NCBI GenBank assembly: GCA_963930775.1
Contig: OZ005690.1
Location: 4,882,225-4,946,224, forward strand
Reading direction: 5' to 3'
Origin: Cliona cf. orientalis
Taxonomy: Eukaryota; Porifera; Demospongiae; Clionaida; Clionaidae
Length of the DNA: 64,000 nt
The translations under genes were made by a program, and so were the position numbers. Each line of letters begins with the position of its first letter. Within the stretch, counting starts at the first letter, position 1. A model generated the notes under the pieces. The model had not been told where the DNA came from. It saw nothing but the letters and a program-made list of their open reading frames with translations, and did no database searches. This document shows, in pieces, positions 31,675-42,802 of this stretch.

Positions 31675-32057
31675 ACCCCGTGCGCATGCGCAAGGGGTAA
31701 TGTAATCGGTTTAGTCTGTCGTCGTCGTCGTCGTTGTTGTCTGTTAGCACAAAAATCGCCAGATCTGGAGATCTAGGCATCTGAGCGACTCGTAAATACA
31801 ACGTATCCGTCAATATCGCCGAAAAACTGGCTTCAGTATGCTTCGAATCGTTTGGCAAGGCCCACGAGCGTTGCAAATGCTGCATTTTATTGGCCACGCC
31901 TATGGACAATGCCCACCATGTGCTCTCTGCTCATGCGCACAACTTGGCACCATGTGTAGGTAAAGGTCGTCAACAGGCTGCTCGCATCATCGAGCTCTCT
32001 GACCATTGACATCCGACGCTGCAGCGCGCGCGGGGTATGTGCTCTATAGAGCTCTAG
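31675..32057. mobile_element. ACCCCGCGCG-type MITE, copy 2
   Basis: The left end is ACCCCGTGCGCATGCGCAAG and the right end is GCGCGCGGGGTATGTGCTC then AGAGCTCTAG. The internal GTCGTCGTCGT run and ATCTGGAGATCTAGGCATC match the copy at 9783. Bases 31,398-31,674 hold nothing recognisable. Confidence 0.7.
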
Positions 32058-32231
32058 TTGATTGATTGAACAGCTTGGTCACTGAAGGGGTTATGCTGGT
32101 TGCTGTGAACTTCAGCATCCTGGCCGAGATTCCGTCAGGTCCAGTGGACTTAGATACATCCAGGGTTGCCAAGAGGTCAAACACTTTGTCTTCAGAACAG
32201 AGAAGATCTACTGCAGGAGAAAGTCGCAAAC
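32058..32231 (-). pseudogene. Non-LTR retrotransposon reverse transcriptase fragment
   Basis: The minus strand encodes about 57 residues including LDVSKSTGPDGISARML and SVTKLFNQS. This is the start of the reverse transcriptase domain of LINE-type elements, where KStGPDGI is conserved. It is cut off abruptly by the MITE at 31675-32057 and has no upstream continuation. It is a dead fragment, probably of a CR1/Jockey-like or RTE-like LINE. Confidence 0.75.
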
Positions 32232-32775
32232 AGGCTGAAGGTATCTACTGCAGGAGAAAGTAAAATATTAGCTATCATGCATTACTGTATCAGTTCAGAA
32301 TCTATGTTTACATAGTATAGATCATTACAGAAAGAGTGTTCATCAATAGCCAGCCAGTTCTGAGTAGAACAGTCAATGGGCGTGGTTTTTCACGAAACCC
32401 TATAAATGCGCAAGCGCATCGAAGCGCATCGTGACTTCATGGCTTCGTGGGTCAAATTGAAACTGGAGCAGAAGCCCATCCTTGCAGCAGATAGGGAATC
32501 ATTATCCTGTTATCCTGTTGACGATCTAGGCCTATATGGGAGGACTTACTTAATAGGAGCTACGATCGGAATACGTACACTCAGACTTAGCGGCTACACT
32601 AGTGACTGTTCTACTCCGAGCTGGCCGCCTACTATAATTTAAAAGAATGAGGTCGTTCATTGTGCTCTCTACCCTGAGCTTTATTCTGAAAGTTAGAGTC
32701 TCACTGAAAATCACTGAGCATGCATGTATTTACATAATTATTATTTAATTGTTATAATCAGCCAACTCATTGATA

Positions 32776-34965
32776 ATGATTGCAATTGGTGTTACAGTAT
32801 TCAATTTGTGTGTGACACAGGTATGTGTGCTGGTAGAAGGACGTTACGTAGTGGAGGTGAGGCTGAATGGATACACTAACCCATCTGGAAAATGTAACAG
32901 TGGCGTCTGCTATACTCGGAATTCGAACGGACAGCAGACTTGCTGTGATGGTCGTGACACCAATAAATGCAAGGGTTGGGAGCGTTGTGATAGTTACTTC
33001 ATATACTGCTTGAGACCTTTTGGCACACCGTCAGTTGTTTTGGGATGCCCTGAAAACGAGAGAAGGGCTGTATCAGCCACAAATGAAGATGATGGACCTG
33101 GCATTGACTTCTCTCAGAGCAGAGTTCTTGGTCTAAGTAATCCACAAAATTTCCCTGGCTTGGGAGATGCATATGAAGTAAGTTATACTCCTTCCCAAGC
33201 TACTAGCTATAGTATACTACCTCTATATAATATAGTATACCCAGAAAAAAAATGATTTAGCTGTGACTGTCACACATATTACATGTAGTGTAGAATTAGC
33301 TAGCTGTGATTCTTATTTAAATATAGGGAATTCAGCTATACATTATGGTCATAGATGAGGACCCAGAGAACCTGAACGATATTGTGGATTCTTTTGCAAT
33401 AAATCACACCCTACCAGTAGCAGAGCCCCTACACAGCAACCACACAGGGCTCTACCAAACAGTAACAATGGATCTAACAATCACCGTGTTCTGTGCAGAG
33501 AATTTTGGAGGGTCAAACTGCACACAGTGTGTCTCTGGGTTCACTGGTCCTGACTGTAATGAGACTGACCATTGTTCAGGAGTGAGCTGTGGTGACAATG
33601 GGGTGTGTAGAAATGTGGTCAACAACCAGTTTCAGTGTACATGTAGCCCTGGCTTCACTGGAGTGCTCTGTCAGACTAACGTTGATAGGGGTAGGTAAAT
33701 TATGCTAATTTTTTTGCCTATAATGTTATTCTCAAGAAATCCCTAATAATGCTCAACAAATTTAATGTACCTATAATTCCCAATACATTGCCCATGATTA
33801 TGCTCAAGTTAAACTGACTAAAACACTTAAGACATGAGGCTCTATCTCAAGTGCAACCATTTCAGTTTTACAATGTCCTCGGATTTCAAAAATGGGTTCC
33901 AGCTGATTATCAATCCTTTACCAATTCATAATAATTATGTAGTGCAAGCTTTAAGTTAAGTTACCAGGCTCATATTAAAATATTATTGATAGCTACTTGC
34001 TATTGTGTGCCCTAAAATTCTCAAAATTATTCCAGTTGATGCCTATTATGCTCAAAATTATTCCGGCATAATTTACTTACCCCTAAACATTGATGGCTGT
34101 GTGGGAGTGGACTGTACTGGAAATGGTTAGTGTACAGTGTGTGTGTGTGTGTGTGGGTATTCAGGAGCCTCAATTCGAAGGTATTCATCTTACTAATACT
34201 ATGATAATAAGCTTTTAAGTTAATAGCAGGATAATAATATTTACTCCAAGTGAATCACATCTATTATTATTCTATTAGCACATACTGCTATTCCATGTGA
34301 TAGCTTCCCTCGATGTTGAACTAAGTAACATTATAGGTGGTGCACGAGATGTCCGAGCAGTTGCTGGTGGAGTAGTTGGTGCATTGCTAGCTGTTGTGGT
34401 TCTACTCATTCTTGTTATGATAACTGTTGTGATTATTTTGAAGCATTACAATAACAGAAGAGAAGTCACCAAAGGTGGTATCATAAAATAATTATTAATA
34501 ATATTATTTTTCACTTTAGTTGGTTCTTATAGTTGTATACAAGCACATAATAATAACAGATACATGCATCCTGTGTATAATATTATTTGGAGCATGCATA
34601 CACTCGGGCCCCCTCTGTAGCTAAAATTTAAATTTTCCATTGATAACTTTCATGTAGGAAATGTAAACAGTGGCCCTTTGCCTGGTGACAACCCAGTCTA
34701 TGAGCAAGGAAATACAACCAGTGAGCTAAAAGGAGACTCATCACTGAACACAAGAACTCTAGTCACAACTCTTCCTGAAGAAGAAGGAATTGAAAATGGC
34801 GCGGAAGAGAGGAACTTTGACAACTTTATCTACGGTGATGATATCGATGATGATGATGATATCGATGATGGTGGTCATGTCTACACGGCTCCTTTTGATC
34901 AGCAAGATCAGCAGTCTCTGCATGATAGTTGTGAGTTTGATAACCCAATTTATGGAACTGATTGA
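32776..34965 (+). CDS. C2/MNNL-like, EGF, single-span membrane protein with NPxY tail (gene D)
   Basis: Four exons: 32776-33177, 33327-33690, 34304-34474 and 34658-34965, together 414 residues ending in TGA. The ATG is followed by a signal peptide (MIAIGVTVFNLCVTQVCVLV). The next part, YVVEVRLNGYTNPSGKC through CLRPFG and later YIMVIDEDPENLNDIVDSF, resembles the C2-like MNNL region of Delta/Jagged proteins. CAENFGGSNC...CVSGFTGPDC stands where a DSL domain would be but is shorter. One clear EGF follows (CSGVSCGDNGVC to CTCSPGFTGVLC). Exon 3 gives the membrane span (VVGALLAVVVLLILVMITVV). The tail is acidic with DNPVY, DNFIY and DNPIY, the form of PTB-domain docking sites. A degenerate EGF exon lies in intron 2. 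It may be a diverged Notch-ligand-like protein; the missing full DSL domain argues against a working Delta. Confidence 0.65.
34092..34190 (+). pseudogene. Degenerate EGF-like exon in gene D intron 2
   Basis: The frame reads DGCVGVDCTGNG, then a TAG, then CTVCVCVCGYSGAS, partly overwritten by a (GT)n run at 34,137-34,155. An EGF pattern is recognisable, but the stop and the lack of an acceptor make it unusable. It suggests that gene D once had two EGF domains. Confidence 0.5.
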
Positions 34966-35185
34966 TACATCTGACAGCTAAGATTTTATGCATCTGTATT
35001 AATTAATTTTTATAAAATCATAGATAATATATTATTATTAAGACTGTGTAATGATAAAAACTTACTCATTTGTCTTTTTGATCATATTGTACTCCTTGCA
35101 TATAGCTCCAGTGTGTAATCATTATGATATTGTACAAAATCCTGCCATATTTTAGTTATTCAGTACCCTTTACCGAATGATCATT

Positions 35186-35555
35186 ACCCCGCGCGATCGG
35201 TTTGTATGTCTGTTGTTGTTGTTGTCGTTGTCGTCGGCACGAAAATCGCCAGATCTCGAGTTCTAGGTGTCTGTGCGTGTTGTAAGCACAACATATCGGT
35301 AGATACCGGTGAAAAACTGGTTTGTACGCGCTTCGAATTGCTCAAAAAGGCTTACTAGTGCTACAAATCGTGCATTTTCTGTTCTGCATGCCTGTGGTTT
35401 GTCGACCACACCCACTCTTTTAGTATGCTGATGCAACTGCGCATGCTCAAGCTCAGTGTTGAAAAGGGTCGTCAAGTCATAAAACAGCTATGCCCAAGTT
35501 GCAATATTGCAGAGTATTGCAGAGCGCGCGGGGTATGTGCTCTACAGAGCTCTAG
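35186..35555. mobile_element. ACCCCGCGCG-type MITE, copy 3
   Basis: It starts ACCCCGCGCGATCGGTTTG and ends GCGCGCGGGGTATGTGCTC then ACAGAGCTCTAG. The internal TGTTGTTGTTGTCGTTGTCG and AAAATCGCCAGATCTCGAG match the other copies. It sits about 220 bases after gene D. Confidence 0.7.
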
Positions 35556-35640
35556 TTTTAGTAGTTCTGCGCTGATTTCCAGACTAAGGTAAATTCCCCA
35601 CCCCTGGGGCAGCTATTCCCCACCTAAATACTTACAAATC

Positions 35641-35718
35641 CCGACATTAACTAAACTTGCTGTCACTATAGAATCGCACCATTAAGCGTCATCATCCAAG
35701 TGCAAAGAAAAGTATGCC
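35641..35718 (+). pseudogene. Detached remnant of receptor exon 21
   Basis: The block ACTAAACTTGCTGTCAC, then ATAGAATCGCACCATTAAGC and GTCATCATCCAAG, parallels 30,903-31,000 of gene A (end of intron 20 and start of exon 21). Substitutions break the frame. With the fragment at 31,302-31,397 it brackets gene D. Confidence 0.65.
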
Positions 35719-35774
35719 ATAAGAGTACATAGATAACTTCAATGAGCTCTACAACATCACAGGCTGCCCACAGC

Positions 35775-37125
35775 TGTTGCCACAAAAAATTAAATTTGTT
35801 CACACAGAGTTTGTAGCCATACAGATGAAAGGGTGTAAAGGTTGATGCATACTTTTACCAAAGGTAGACACATCAAAGAAATACAGGGGCAGACTTAATT
35901 TGAAGTTCCTTGTGTCTCTACACAGTCAAACATAAAAATCCTTTTTCTTAATTATAAGGCTTTGGTGGATGTACATGAAATTTTTCTACTGTGTGATGTA
36001 ATGTCAACACAGAGGATCACTAGGCATCTAATAATGGCTCCACTACACACCACACCCTGACTGGCAGATATGGGACGTTTGAATGAAATCTTAAGCTTGT
36101 GCCTAATATAGCTATAGCTATAGATTTAAGCATCTGTGTTGAGGGCAAGTGAAGCTCTTTTATCTACATTGCAAAATTTAATAATCTCATTACAAAATTA
36201 ATATACTGTTATTGTTCATTAGAAAGGAGGGAGTGGTGGTGGGGTGATAGTGTCAACAGGGAGGGGCATAGCTAGCTATAGAGAGTATCTAACAGACTCA
36301 ATGAGCACAACATCAAAGGAAGCTTCATAGGGCTATTCGTACAGTAATTAGCTAATTGCTAGTGCTGTTACAATGGAGCAGATTGTAGCCATAGATATGA
36401 CCCAGGGTAATGGTTCAAGGTTGAGACACAATATCAAAGAAATGTGGGGGCAGTTTTAATTAGGTTATAAATATGGTCAGACAGCCCTCGTCTATGTCAA
36501 TAAGTTAAAAATCATTTTTTTTTCTTGCGTTCAACCACTTGGCAAACATAAAACTAACCCTCTACATGATGGACATCAGCTCAGAGAGTTAATAGCTATA
36601 TACCATGATATTCATGTCTATTCCAGAGCTTAAGTTCATCTATCTTCTCTTGCTGTCAATTATCACATGCTGGGGTGGAATGGACGCATACACAGCTAGC
36701 TTGGTAACTACTTTGTATCAGGCCAAGGCTGATCTAAAAGCTTAGTTTGACATAGCCAACTATACTGCAGCTGGATTAGACTAGGGAATTAATCCAGTAG
36801 CTACTGTATGCATGATAATTATTCTCCTCCTGTGTAGCTAGCTACAAAAATTCATTGAGGTCTTGCAGTGGCTGTCGTGAATAAATACTAAGCTCTGCTG
36901 TTATAAATCTGATTAATGCAATTTATTATTATAGACGTGCAGGGTATAGATATCACCATTGGTGATGCTCGGTTCAGTGCTGTCACAATTGACACTGATG
37001 ACATCATTTTTCCTGCTGGTGATCAGGGAGTAGGGGCCGTGGAAATATTCGTAGTAGCAATTCCAGATGCTCAAATGTTTTGGCTTGATGGCGAGATTGG
37101 TACCACTTATTACCAAATATGAACA
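35775..37125 (+). pseudogene. Decayed 5' end of a third SRCR receptor (copy C)
   Basis: The upstream spacer matches the A and B spacers. The signal-peptide exon is recognisable at 36614-36674 ([19 protein letters not shown]), but its donor has mutated to GGGGTGGAAT. The second exon begins at 36935 (GDARFSAVTIDTDD) and has lost about 130 bases, so EIF runs straight into former intron 2 sequence (GTAGTAGCAATTCCAGATGC). No later SRCR exon follows. It is a dead, truncated duplicate. Confidence 0.75.
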
Positions 37126-37593
37126 CTTAAGTGATTAACTTAATGACTAGAATGATGACTAGCTAACTTGTGTGATTTTCTATGAAATTTGTGTTCGATA
37201 ATTCAAAGAAAAACCTCTGAGGAATGAAGTGGGTTAGGAGATGGGAAAATTGCTAGTACCATAATATTATTATAGCCAATTCCTAAATTTTCTGCATGCG
37301 CTTGCAAGCTTTTCACGCTATATCCATTATGTCATTATCAAATGTGCTTTTCATTGTGTGGATATAGTGTTAACTTTAGTTGGCTGTACAGTGTCATAGT
37401 GAGGATGAGAGTAACACTTAGCGTGGTATATAGCACATGAACACCAAATTCTTTGGTACATATTTTTTACAACTTCTTTAATTCCTCCATATAATTAATT
37501 TTACCAAATTATAAAACCCTGCTTTTGATTAGCTATGTGAATGTCTACGAATCACTATAATAGCAACAGCTTAGCAGGGTTGATTGCTTAGCT

Positions 37594-37714
37594 GGGACAG
37601 ATAATTCGACCTTTAAGGGCCAGAATGCATTCATCATGATCACAATGCGTATTATATGAGCATGAGGAATTGGAATGCATACTGGCCCTCAAGGGTTGAA
37701 GTTCATCTGTCCCC
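37594..37714. repeat. Imperfect hairpin, about 120 bp
   Basis: GGGACAGAT, CCTTTAAGGGCCAG and AATGCATTC at the left pair with GGAATGCATACTGGCCCTCA and ATCTGTCCC at the right. It may be a small MITE. The stretch 37,126-39,311 otherwise holds nothing I recognise apart from the weak ORF below. Confidence 0.5.
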
Positions 37715-38464
37715 CATTGTCTCCCAGTTTGGGGGGACAATAACATGCCATTGTCCTTCCACACCTTATAGTAGACCTTCGATCCACTACTGGAAAATGC
37801 TGTAGGAAACGTGTTTTGAAAGTATATGAATTTTGCACAAATCAGGGGTAATTCTAATAGTAGGAATTGTAGTGGAGAAGTATCAAAAATTAGGCGCGCG
37901 TTTTTCTTGGGAAACCATTGCGATACCACTGGAAAAGTACGATAATACTATTGAAATTATCCTGTTGGTTTTATATCTATTCTTGGGTATTGTTGGAAAA
38001 TATATTGTAATTCGATTGGAAATCACGGTTTAGATATGTTAAAATCGTGTTATAATAATATTGGAAATAGAATGATAATCACTAAATAAAAATAATATAA
38101 TATTAATGATCACGAGGGTAATGATGATATACATACATCATATGATATGTTTATTCGATGAAGTGAAAAGAATCATGAATAATAATAATAATCATATTGG
38201 TGATCATTTGCTCAAGCTCACACTTTTTCACACAAATGACACATTCAGTCAATGTATTATCTCTATGGAAACACCATCTTTATCGTGTTAGCACACTAGT
38301 AAGCATGATCACTGGTAGTACAAAACTTTTTGATATGGAATGAAGTGAAAAGGATTAAGTAAAGAATATTGAGCATTGTGATAGATAAAAATTTAATGTA
38401 CATGTCATATATTATTATAGCAATTCATGATCAAGTTAATCAGTATTAACCTTATTCGTTGTAA

Positions 38465-38707
38465 ATGAGGCGATCCACCTGGGTGGGATTGGCCCTCTGG
38501 CTCCTGGTCTTCACGGCCAGTCTTTCCCTTCAATATATACAACTCTGTATACATACCTGCAAATTGGTTAGAATACATAATATTATTATATTAGTGATGT
38601 CATATAATATTAAAAGTGTACGACTTACCATTAATTTTCATCAGGGACTTGATAAAATTAATGTTGTAGATCCAAGGACTACTCCCTTGAGCACAGTGTC
38701 ACTATAG
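38465..38707 (+). CDS. Small hypothetical ORF with signal-peptide-like start
   Basis: Eighty codons start MRRSTWVGLALWLLVFTASL, a convincing secretion signal by composition, and end TTPLSTVSL. The local GC content of the first 70 bases exceeds its surroundings. There is no recognised family and no paralogue in the window. A splice acceptor (TTTTCATCAG) occurs inside at about 38,636-38,645, so it may be the first exon of something else. Evidence is weak. Confidence 0.2.
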   Translation: MRRSTWVGLALWLLVFTASLSLQYIQLCIHTCKLVRIHNIIILVMSYNIKSVRLTINFHQGLDKINVVDPRTTPLSTVSL

Positions 38708-39311
38708 AAATTTTAGAAATATACCTATCAATAATTGCAAGTACATGTGTACACTCACCCACTTAAAATTAGCGTTTCCGGACGATCGACCTGTGGCAAT
38801 AAAAGCAGCCATAACTTGGCAATGGAATTAGCTATGAACAGGAAACACAAACTACGAGTTATCTGAGTGAATGGCCTTTCTTCTGAACCTCGAATCAAGC
38901 TAATCGGCTTACCACACGCTTTGCATTTTGATTTTTAGCTCTATGGAAATTTGTATGTAAAAATCTATTTTAGTGCGTAACTCGAACAAGCTTTGTTCTT
39001 TCAACAAGAAACACCCAGCGCTGAATAGGCCTCGTCGAGAGAAAGCTATTGACACCTTAACTGTATATGAATTGCTATTGCCGCCACTTTGCGATATCGA
39101 GCCGAAAAATCGGGCGTCCGGAATCGCTACTAAAATTAACATTAATTTTAGTTGTAGTGCTACCCCATATGTGCATACTTAGCTACACAAACTCACTCAT
39201 AATTAATGCAATTGCAAACTCGTACAGACAAGCACAAGGGTTGTCCCAAAGGGCATGATTCACATCCACATACACACATGTCCATTTACACACGCACACA
39301 TACACAAACTA

Positions 39312-39555
39312 ACTTCAAGCAAGGGCTTATAGACCCCAAAGGGGGAGAGGGCATGTAACTGCCATAGTGTCCTGTGTACCTAGCAAAATTCAGATCAGAC
39401 AGTGGTTTGTAACTAATTATAGTAACAGCTGCAGTCTGGCTTTCACTATGCATATTGAGGAGTTTTGCTATTTTTAGCTTACATATGAACTTTGCCAGGT
39501 GCCTAGTTACATGCCCTCTTCTCCTTTAGGAGTCTATAAGCCCTTGCTTCAAGTT
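39312..39555. mobile_element. Inverted-repeat element, about 45-bp arms
   Basis: ACTTCAAGCAAGGGCTTATA then GACCCC...GAGAGGGCATGTAACT at the left is matched in reverse by AGTTACATGCCCTC...AGTCTATAAGCCCTTGCTTC at the right. It ends about 35 bases before the CACTA-like element. Confidence 0.6.
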
Positions 39556-39590
39556 AGTGGAGTTGGAAAGGGTTGATTCCTCCACCTCTG

Positions 39591-41654
39591 CACTGTTAAA
39601 AATGGTGTGTTGTTCAACACACTAAATTTTGTGGTCAGATTTCACTAGTGTGTTGTATAACACACTTGTGTTCCACTGACACACGAAGTGTGTTGCTGGA
39701 CACACATGTTCACTCAGTACATAGGAAGTGTGCTATCTGACACACTTTAATAGTAGGTGTGCAAAAGTGCACACTTGTATGCGTGTTATGATACACTCAC
39801 AGGGGTGTTGGTATGGCTATGGGGGCGGGGCTATCATGATCATTACGTCATTGGGTTAATTACGCATGCGCATATTGATTAGCTCTGTGGCAGCTGCTCT
39901 CCAGTTTGAATCTTTGGCCAGCTCTCTGACAGTGAAATGGTGATTTCTAACTGCATAAGTGAGTTTAGTAAGCAGTTAAGATAATATTTATGTGCAGCAT
40001 AAATGGTTTATTCCCTCTGCTACTCCAAATAAGTACCACCAGTCTTTAGGAAGCTGTAGCTAGTTGCATGCTAAACTTGCCATCTTTTTCGGTCACTGTC
40101 TCTGGACTGGCCTCCCTTTCAGAGTTTACTTACATGCAGGGGGTGGTATTTTAGAGTAAAATATGCTTACAATCCGTTATTGCCCAGATTAATGGCCATA
40201 AGAAGCATGGAGCAATCGTTTCAATACCTGAATGAAAATGTTCTCTCACCCTTCTCTACTTTAGGGCCATATTTATCAACTTAAAAGTTTCTCTCCCAGG
40301 CTGCTCCCCGGCACATAAATGATGCAGCTGCTGTTGCTATCAAGCTAAGATGTTACATTATGCTAGGTAAGCAAGTTTTGTTGATTTCTCTCTCTCTCTC
40401 TATCCTCTCTTACTGAGGTTCTGTCATGATATCAAGTGCATAAGGTGATTTTTCTCTCATTGCATGGTACAGATGCCACCTGCTGTTTGTAATTCTGGAG
40501 TGCCATACTACCCAACATGTCGATCTGGTAAGTTCCATACCCAACGTCTCTCTCTCTCTCCCTCCCTCTCTGCTTCTCTCTCTCTTCCTCCTCTTGTTGA
40601 GGGTCTAGTGTGTAAATGATTTTCTCTCATTTATACTTGATACAGCTGCTGCCTGGTGCTCATAACTTTGCCTCCTGTTGCGTCATACAACCAAACATAT
40701 GTTAATCTGGTGAGTTTCACCTCTCTCTCATGCACGGATCTCTTTCTCTTTTATGCCTATCTCTTTTCCTACTGCTTAATTAGTCTCATGCCCAGCCCCC
40801 TTTCATGCACGCGGAGAGAACGGGTCTGGACAAACGTGTATAGGACCCGTGTCGCCGAGAAATGCATGATGTCACGTATTTCTGGTGTGCATGAATAAGA
40901 AACATGAATAAATTAACATTCCATTGGGTACCAAGGGTTCTATCGTGTACAAACGCGCACGCGCACAGTCATTAATTTGCATTCCATTCATGCCTGTGCA
41001 GTCATGTGATTTGATCCGTGCATCTGATTGGAGTGCACTGTATGTTGCACGGGCGACACGGGCCCTATATACATGTTTGTCCAGACCCCTTCTCCTCGCG
41101 TGCGTAAAAGGGGGCTGGGCACGAGACTACTGCTTATTCTGTCCCTGCATCCCGTCTATTTCCATTATCCTTAATTATGTGTCTATGAATAATCAGGGCC
41201 ACCCATACACGCTAATTCAGCTGGTTGAGTCAATGTTTTTTTCTGTTTTTCTATTTAGATGAAATAACAGTAGCAGCAGCAAGATTGTTGTTTCTCCAAA
41301 GTTGGGGTGTATAATTCAACACCAACGAAAGCTTCCGAACAGTAAAAATACTAGTAATAGTATTACAATCATGTCTTTTGAACGAATAATTATTATTTAT
41401 AATTGTTGTAGTGTTGTTTTTGGAACATTTTAATATTGAAATGAAATTTAATAGCTACACATTGTTGCATGTTACAGAAGCACACCAGAATCCCTACTGA
41501 ACACACTAAATAAGTGCTGTGCAACACACTATTTCAGTGTTGTAGAGCACACCAAACAGAGGGTGTTGACTGACACACATTTGGCGTGTTAAATTTAAGT
41601 ACCTGTACTGACACACCAAAAGTGTGTCACTATAACACACTATTTTTAACAGTG
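39591..41654. mobile_element. CACTA-like (EnSpm-type) non-autonomous element
   Basis: The termini are CACTGTTAAAAATGGTGTGT and ACACACTATTTTTAACAGTG. Both ends are packed with subterminal ACACACT/AGTGTGT motifs in both orientations (39,600-39,790 and 41,490-41,640), which is the hallmark of CACTA transposons. The interior has several pyrimidine-rich (CTCT)n runs near 40,389, 40,550 and 40,570 and a nested hairpin. No transposase is present. The flanking duplication is at most TG, which is shorter than usual. Confidence 0.7.
40783..41127. mobile_element. MITE nested in the CACTA-like element
   Basis: GTCTCATGCCCAGCCCCCTT at the left is matched in reverse by GGGGGCTGGGCACGAGAC at the right. Inner blocks GGGTCTGGACAAACGTGTAT and CATGTTTGTCCAGACCCCTT also pair. 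It is about 345 bases and non-coding. Confidence 0.65.
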
Positions 41655-42318
41655 TGGTGATGGATCGACTGCTTCTGAACTCAAAGGACCGGCGTCGCTC
41701 GCCATCTCCTACAGCCAAGATCTTAACGTGTCAGGATTTACTCAAACCAGCTTCTACAAAACTCCTTCCATCACCGTCTTCTTGGTTCTGTACTGACATC
41801 TATTTTGAGACAAACTTTGATAGTCCAATATGTACCACCTGTGAGTCAGTAGCAATTTAATAAATGATCAACACCTTTGACAATTGTAGTTCAGCTAACA
41901 CCATAGATAATTAAGACTGCGTAACCTTAATTACCTATGCTAACACGAACTCTATGTGCATTAAAATGATCCAAAGCCCAGCAGTCTCTATGGCCATCGA
42001 CGTTCCTACTGGGACCACCAAGCCGAACAAAGAAAGTGATCACCAATAAACTCTCTTATAGCTACTTATGGAGGCATATTCTCGGAGTTGGTGCTTGGGT
42101 ATATATTTTGGCTTAAACTCTCGCTCGCTTCTTAGTGTGGCGAGCGAGAGAGGGTTTAGCTCACTAGACTATAGCTAGCTATCCTTGAGGCTAGCCTGGC
42201 TACATCCTTCACGACAAACATGACCGTGTATATCTGATAGAATCATCGAGTTTCTCTGTATTAATTTTATAAAGCATCCCGGCGGCACCGCTGCATGCAT
42301 ACATGATTTGTAGCTTAC

Positions 42319-42439
42319 CTCCTGCCTGAACTCTCCCTTGCAGACAAACCCGAATCGATCCTCCTTTCCTCAGGTACTCATTTTCAATGTGTAGATCTCC
42401 ACTGCTCAGCGTGTTTGACACAATAGATTTTGAATATTG
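42319..42439 (-). other. Isolated candidate exon
   Basis: On the minus strand a 121-base open segment lies between an acceptor (GAGTCAG) and a donor (GTAAGC). It reads QYSKSIVSNTLSSGDL, then LRKGGSIRVCLQGRVQAGG. No partner exon or family is recognised. It may be a relic. A separate open segment on the plus strand at about 41,655-41,800 (ASELKGPASLAISYSQDL) follows the CACTA-like element and is equally orphaned. Confidence 0.25.
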
Positions 42440-42584
42440 CTGACTCAGCTTGGATCACATGCCTTGCACATGCACTACTTTTCAACACTATGGTCCATTT
42501 GCAATACAATTCACACATTATTATTGAATTTAAATGTTTCCAACACTTAATAACTATTTCCTATACGATTCTCACACTCTAGAA

Positions 42585-42802
42585 AATTCCTACATGAACT
42601 TGGAATGATATTTTTCCAACACTCAAATTTTGGTTGCTTTTCCGACACCGTGGTAATTCCTACATGAACTCAGAATGATATTTTTCCAACACTCCAAAAT
42701 ATTGGTTGCTTTTCCAACACCGTGGTAATTCCTACATGAACTTGGAATGATATTTTTCCAACACTCAAAAATTTTGGATGCTTTTCCAACACCGTGGTAA
42801 AA
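42585..42802. repeat. Minisatellite, about 72-bp unit, three copies
   Basis: The unit contains ATTCCTACATGAACT, GAATGATATTTTTCCAACAC and CTTTTCCAACACCGTGG. Copies start near 42,586, 42,656 and 42,728. Partial related motifs (ATTTCCTATACGATTCTCAC) flank it up to about 43,000. Confidence 0.75.

Noticed and set aside
32058..32231. Functional reverse transcriptase gene
   Set aside because: Only about 57 residues remain, without the catalytic motifs, and the fragment is cut by a MITE.
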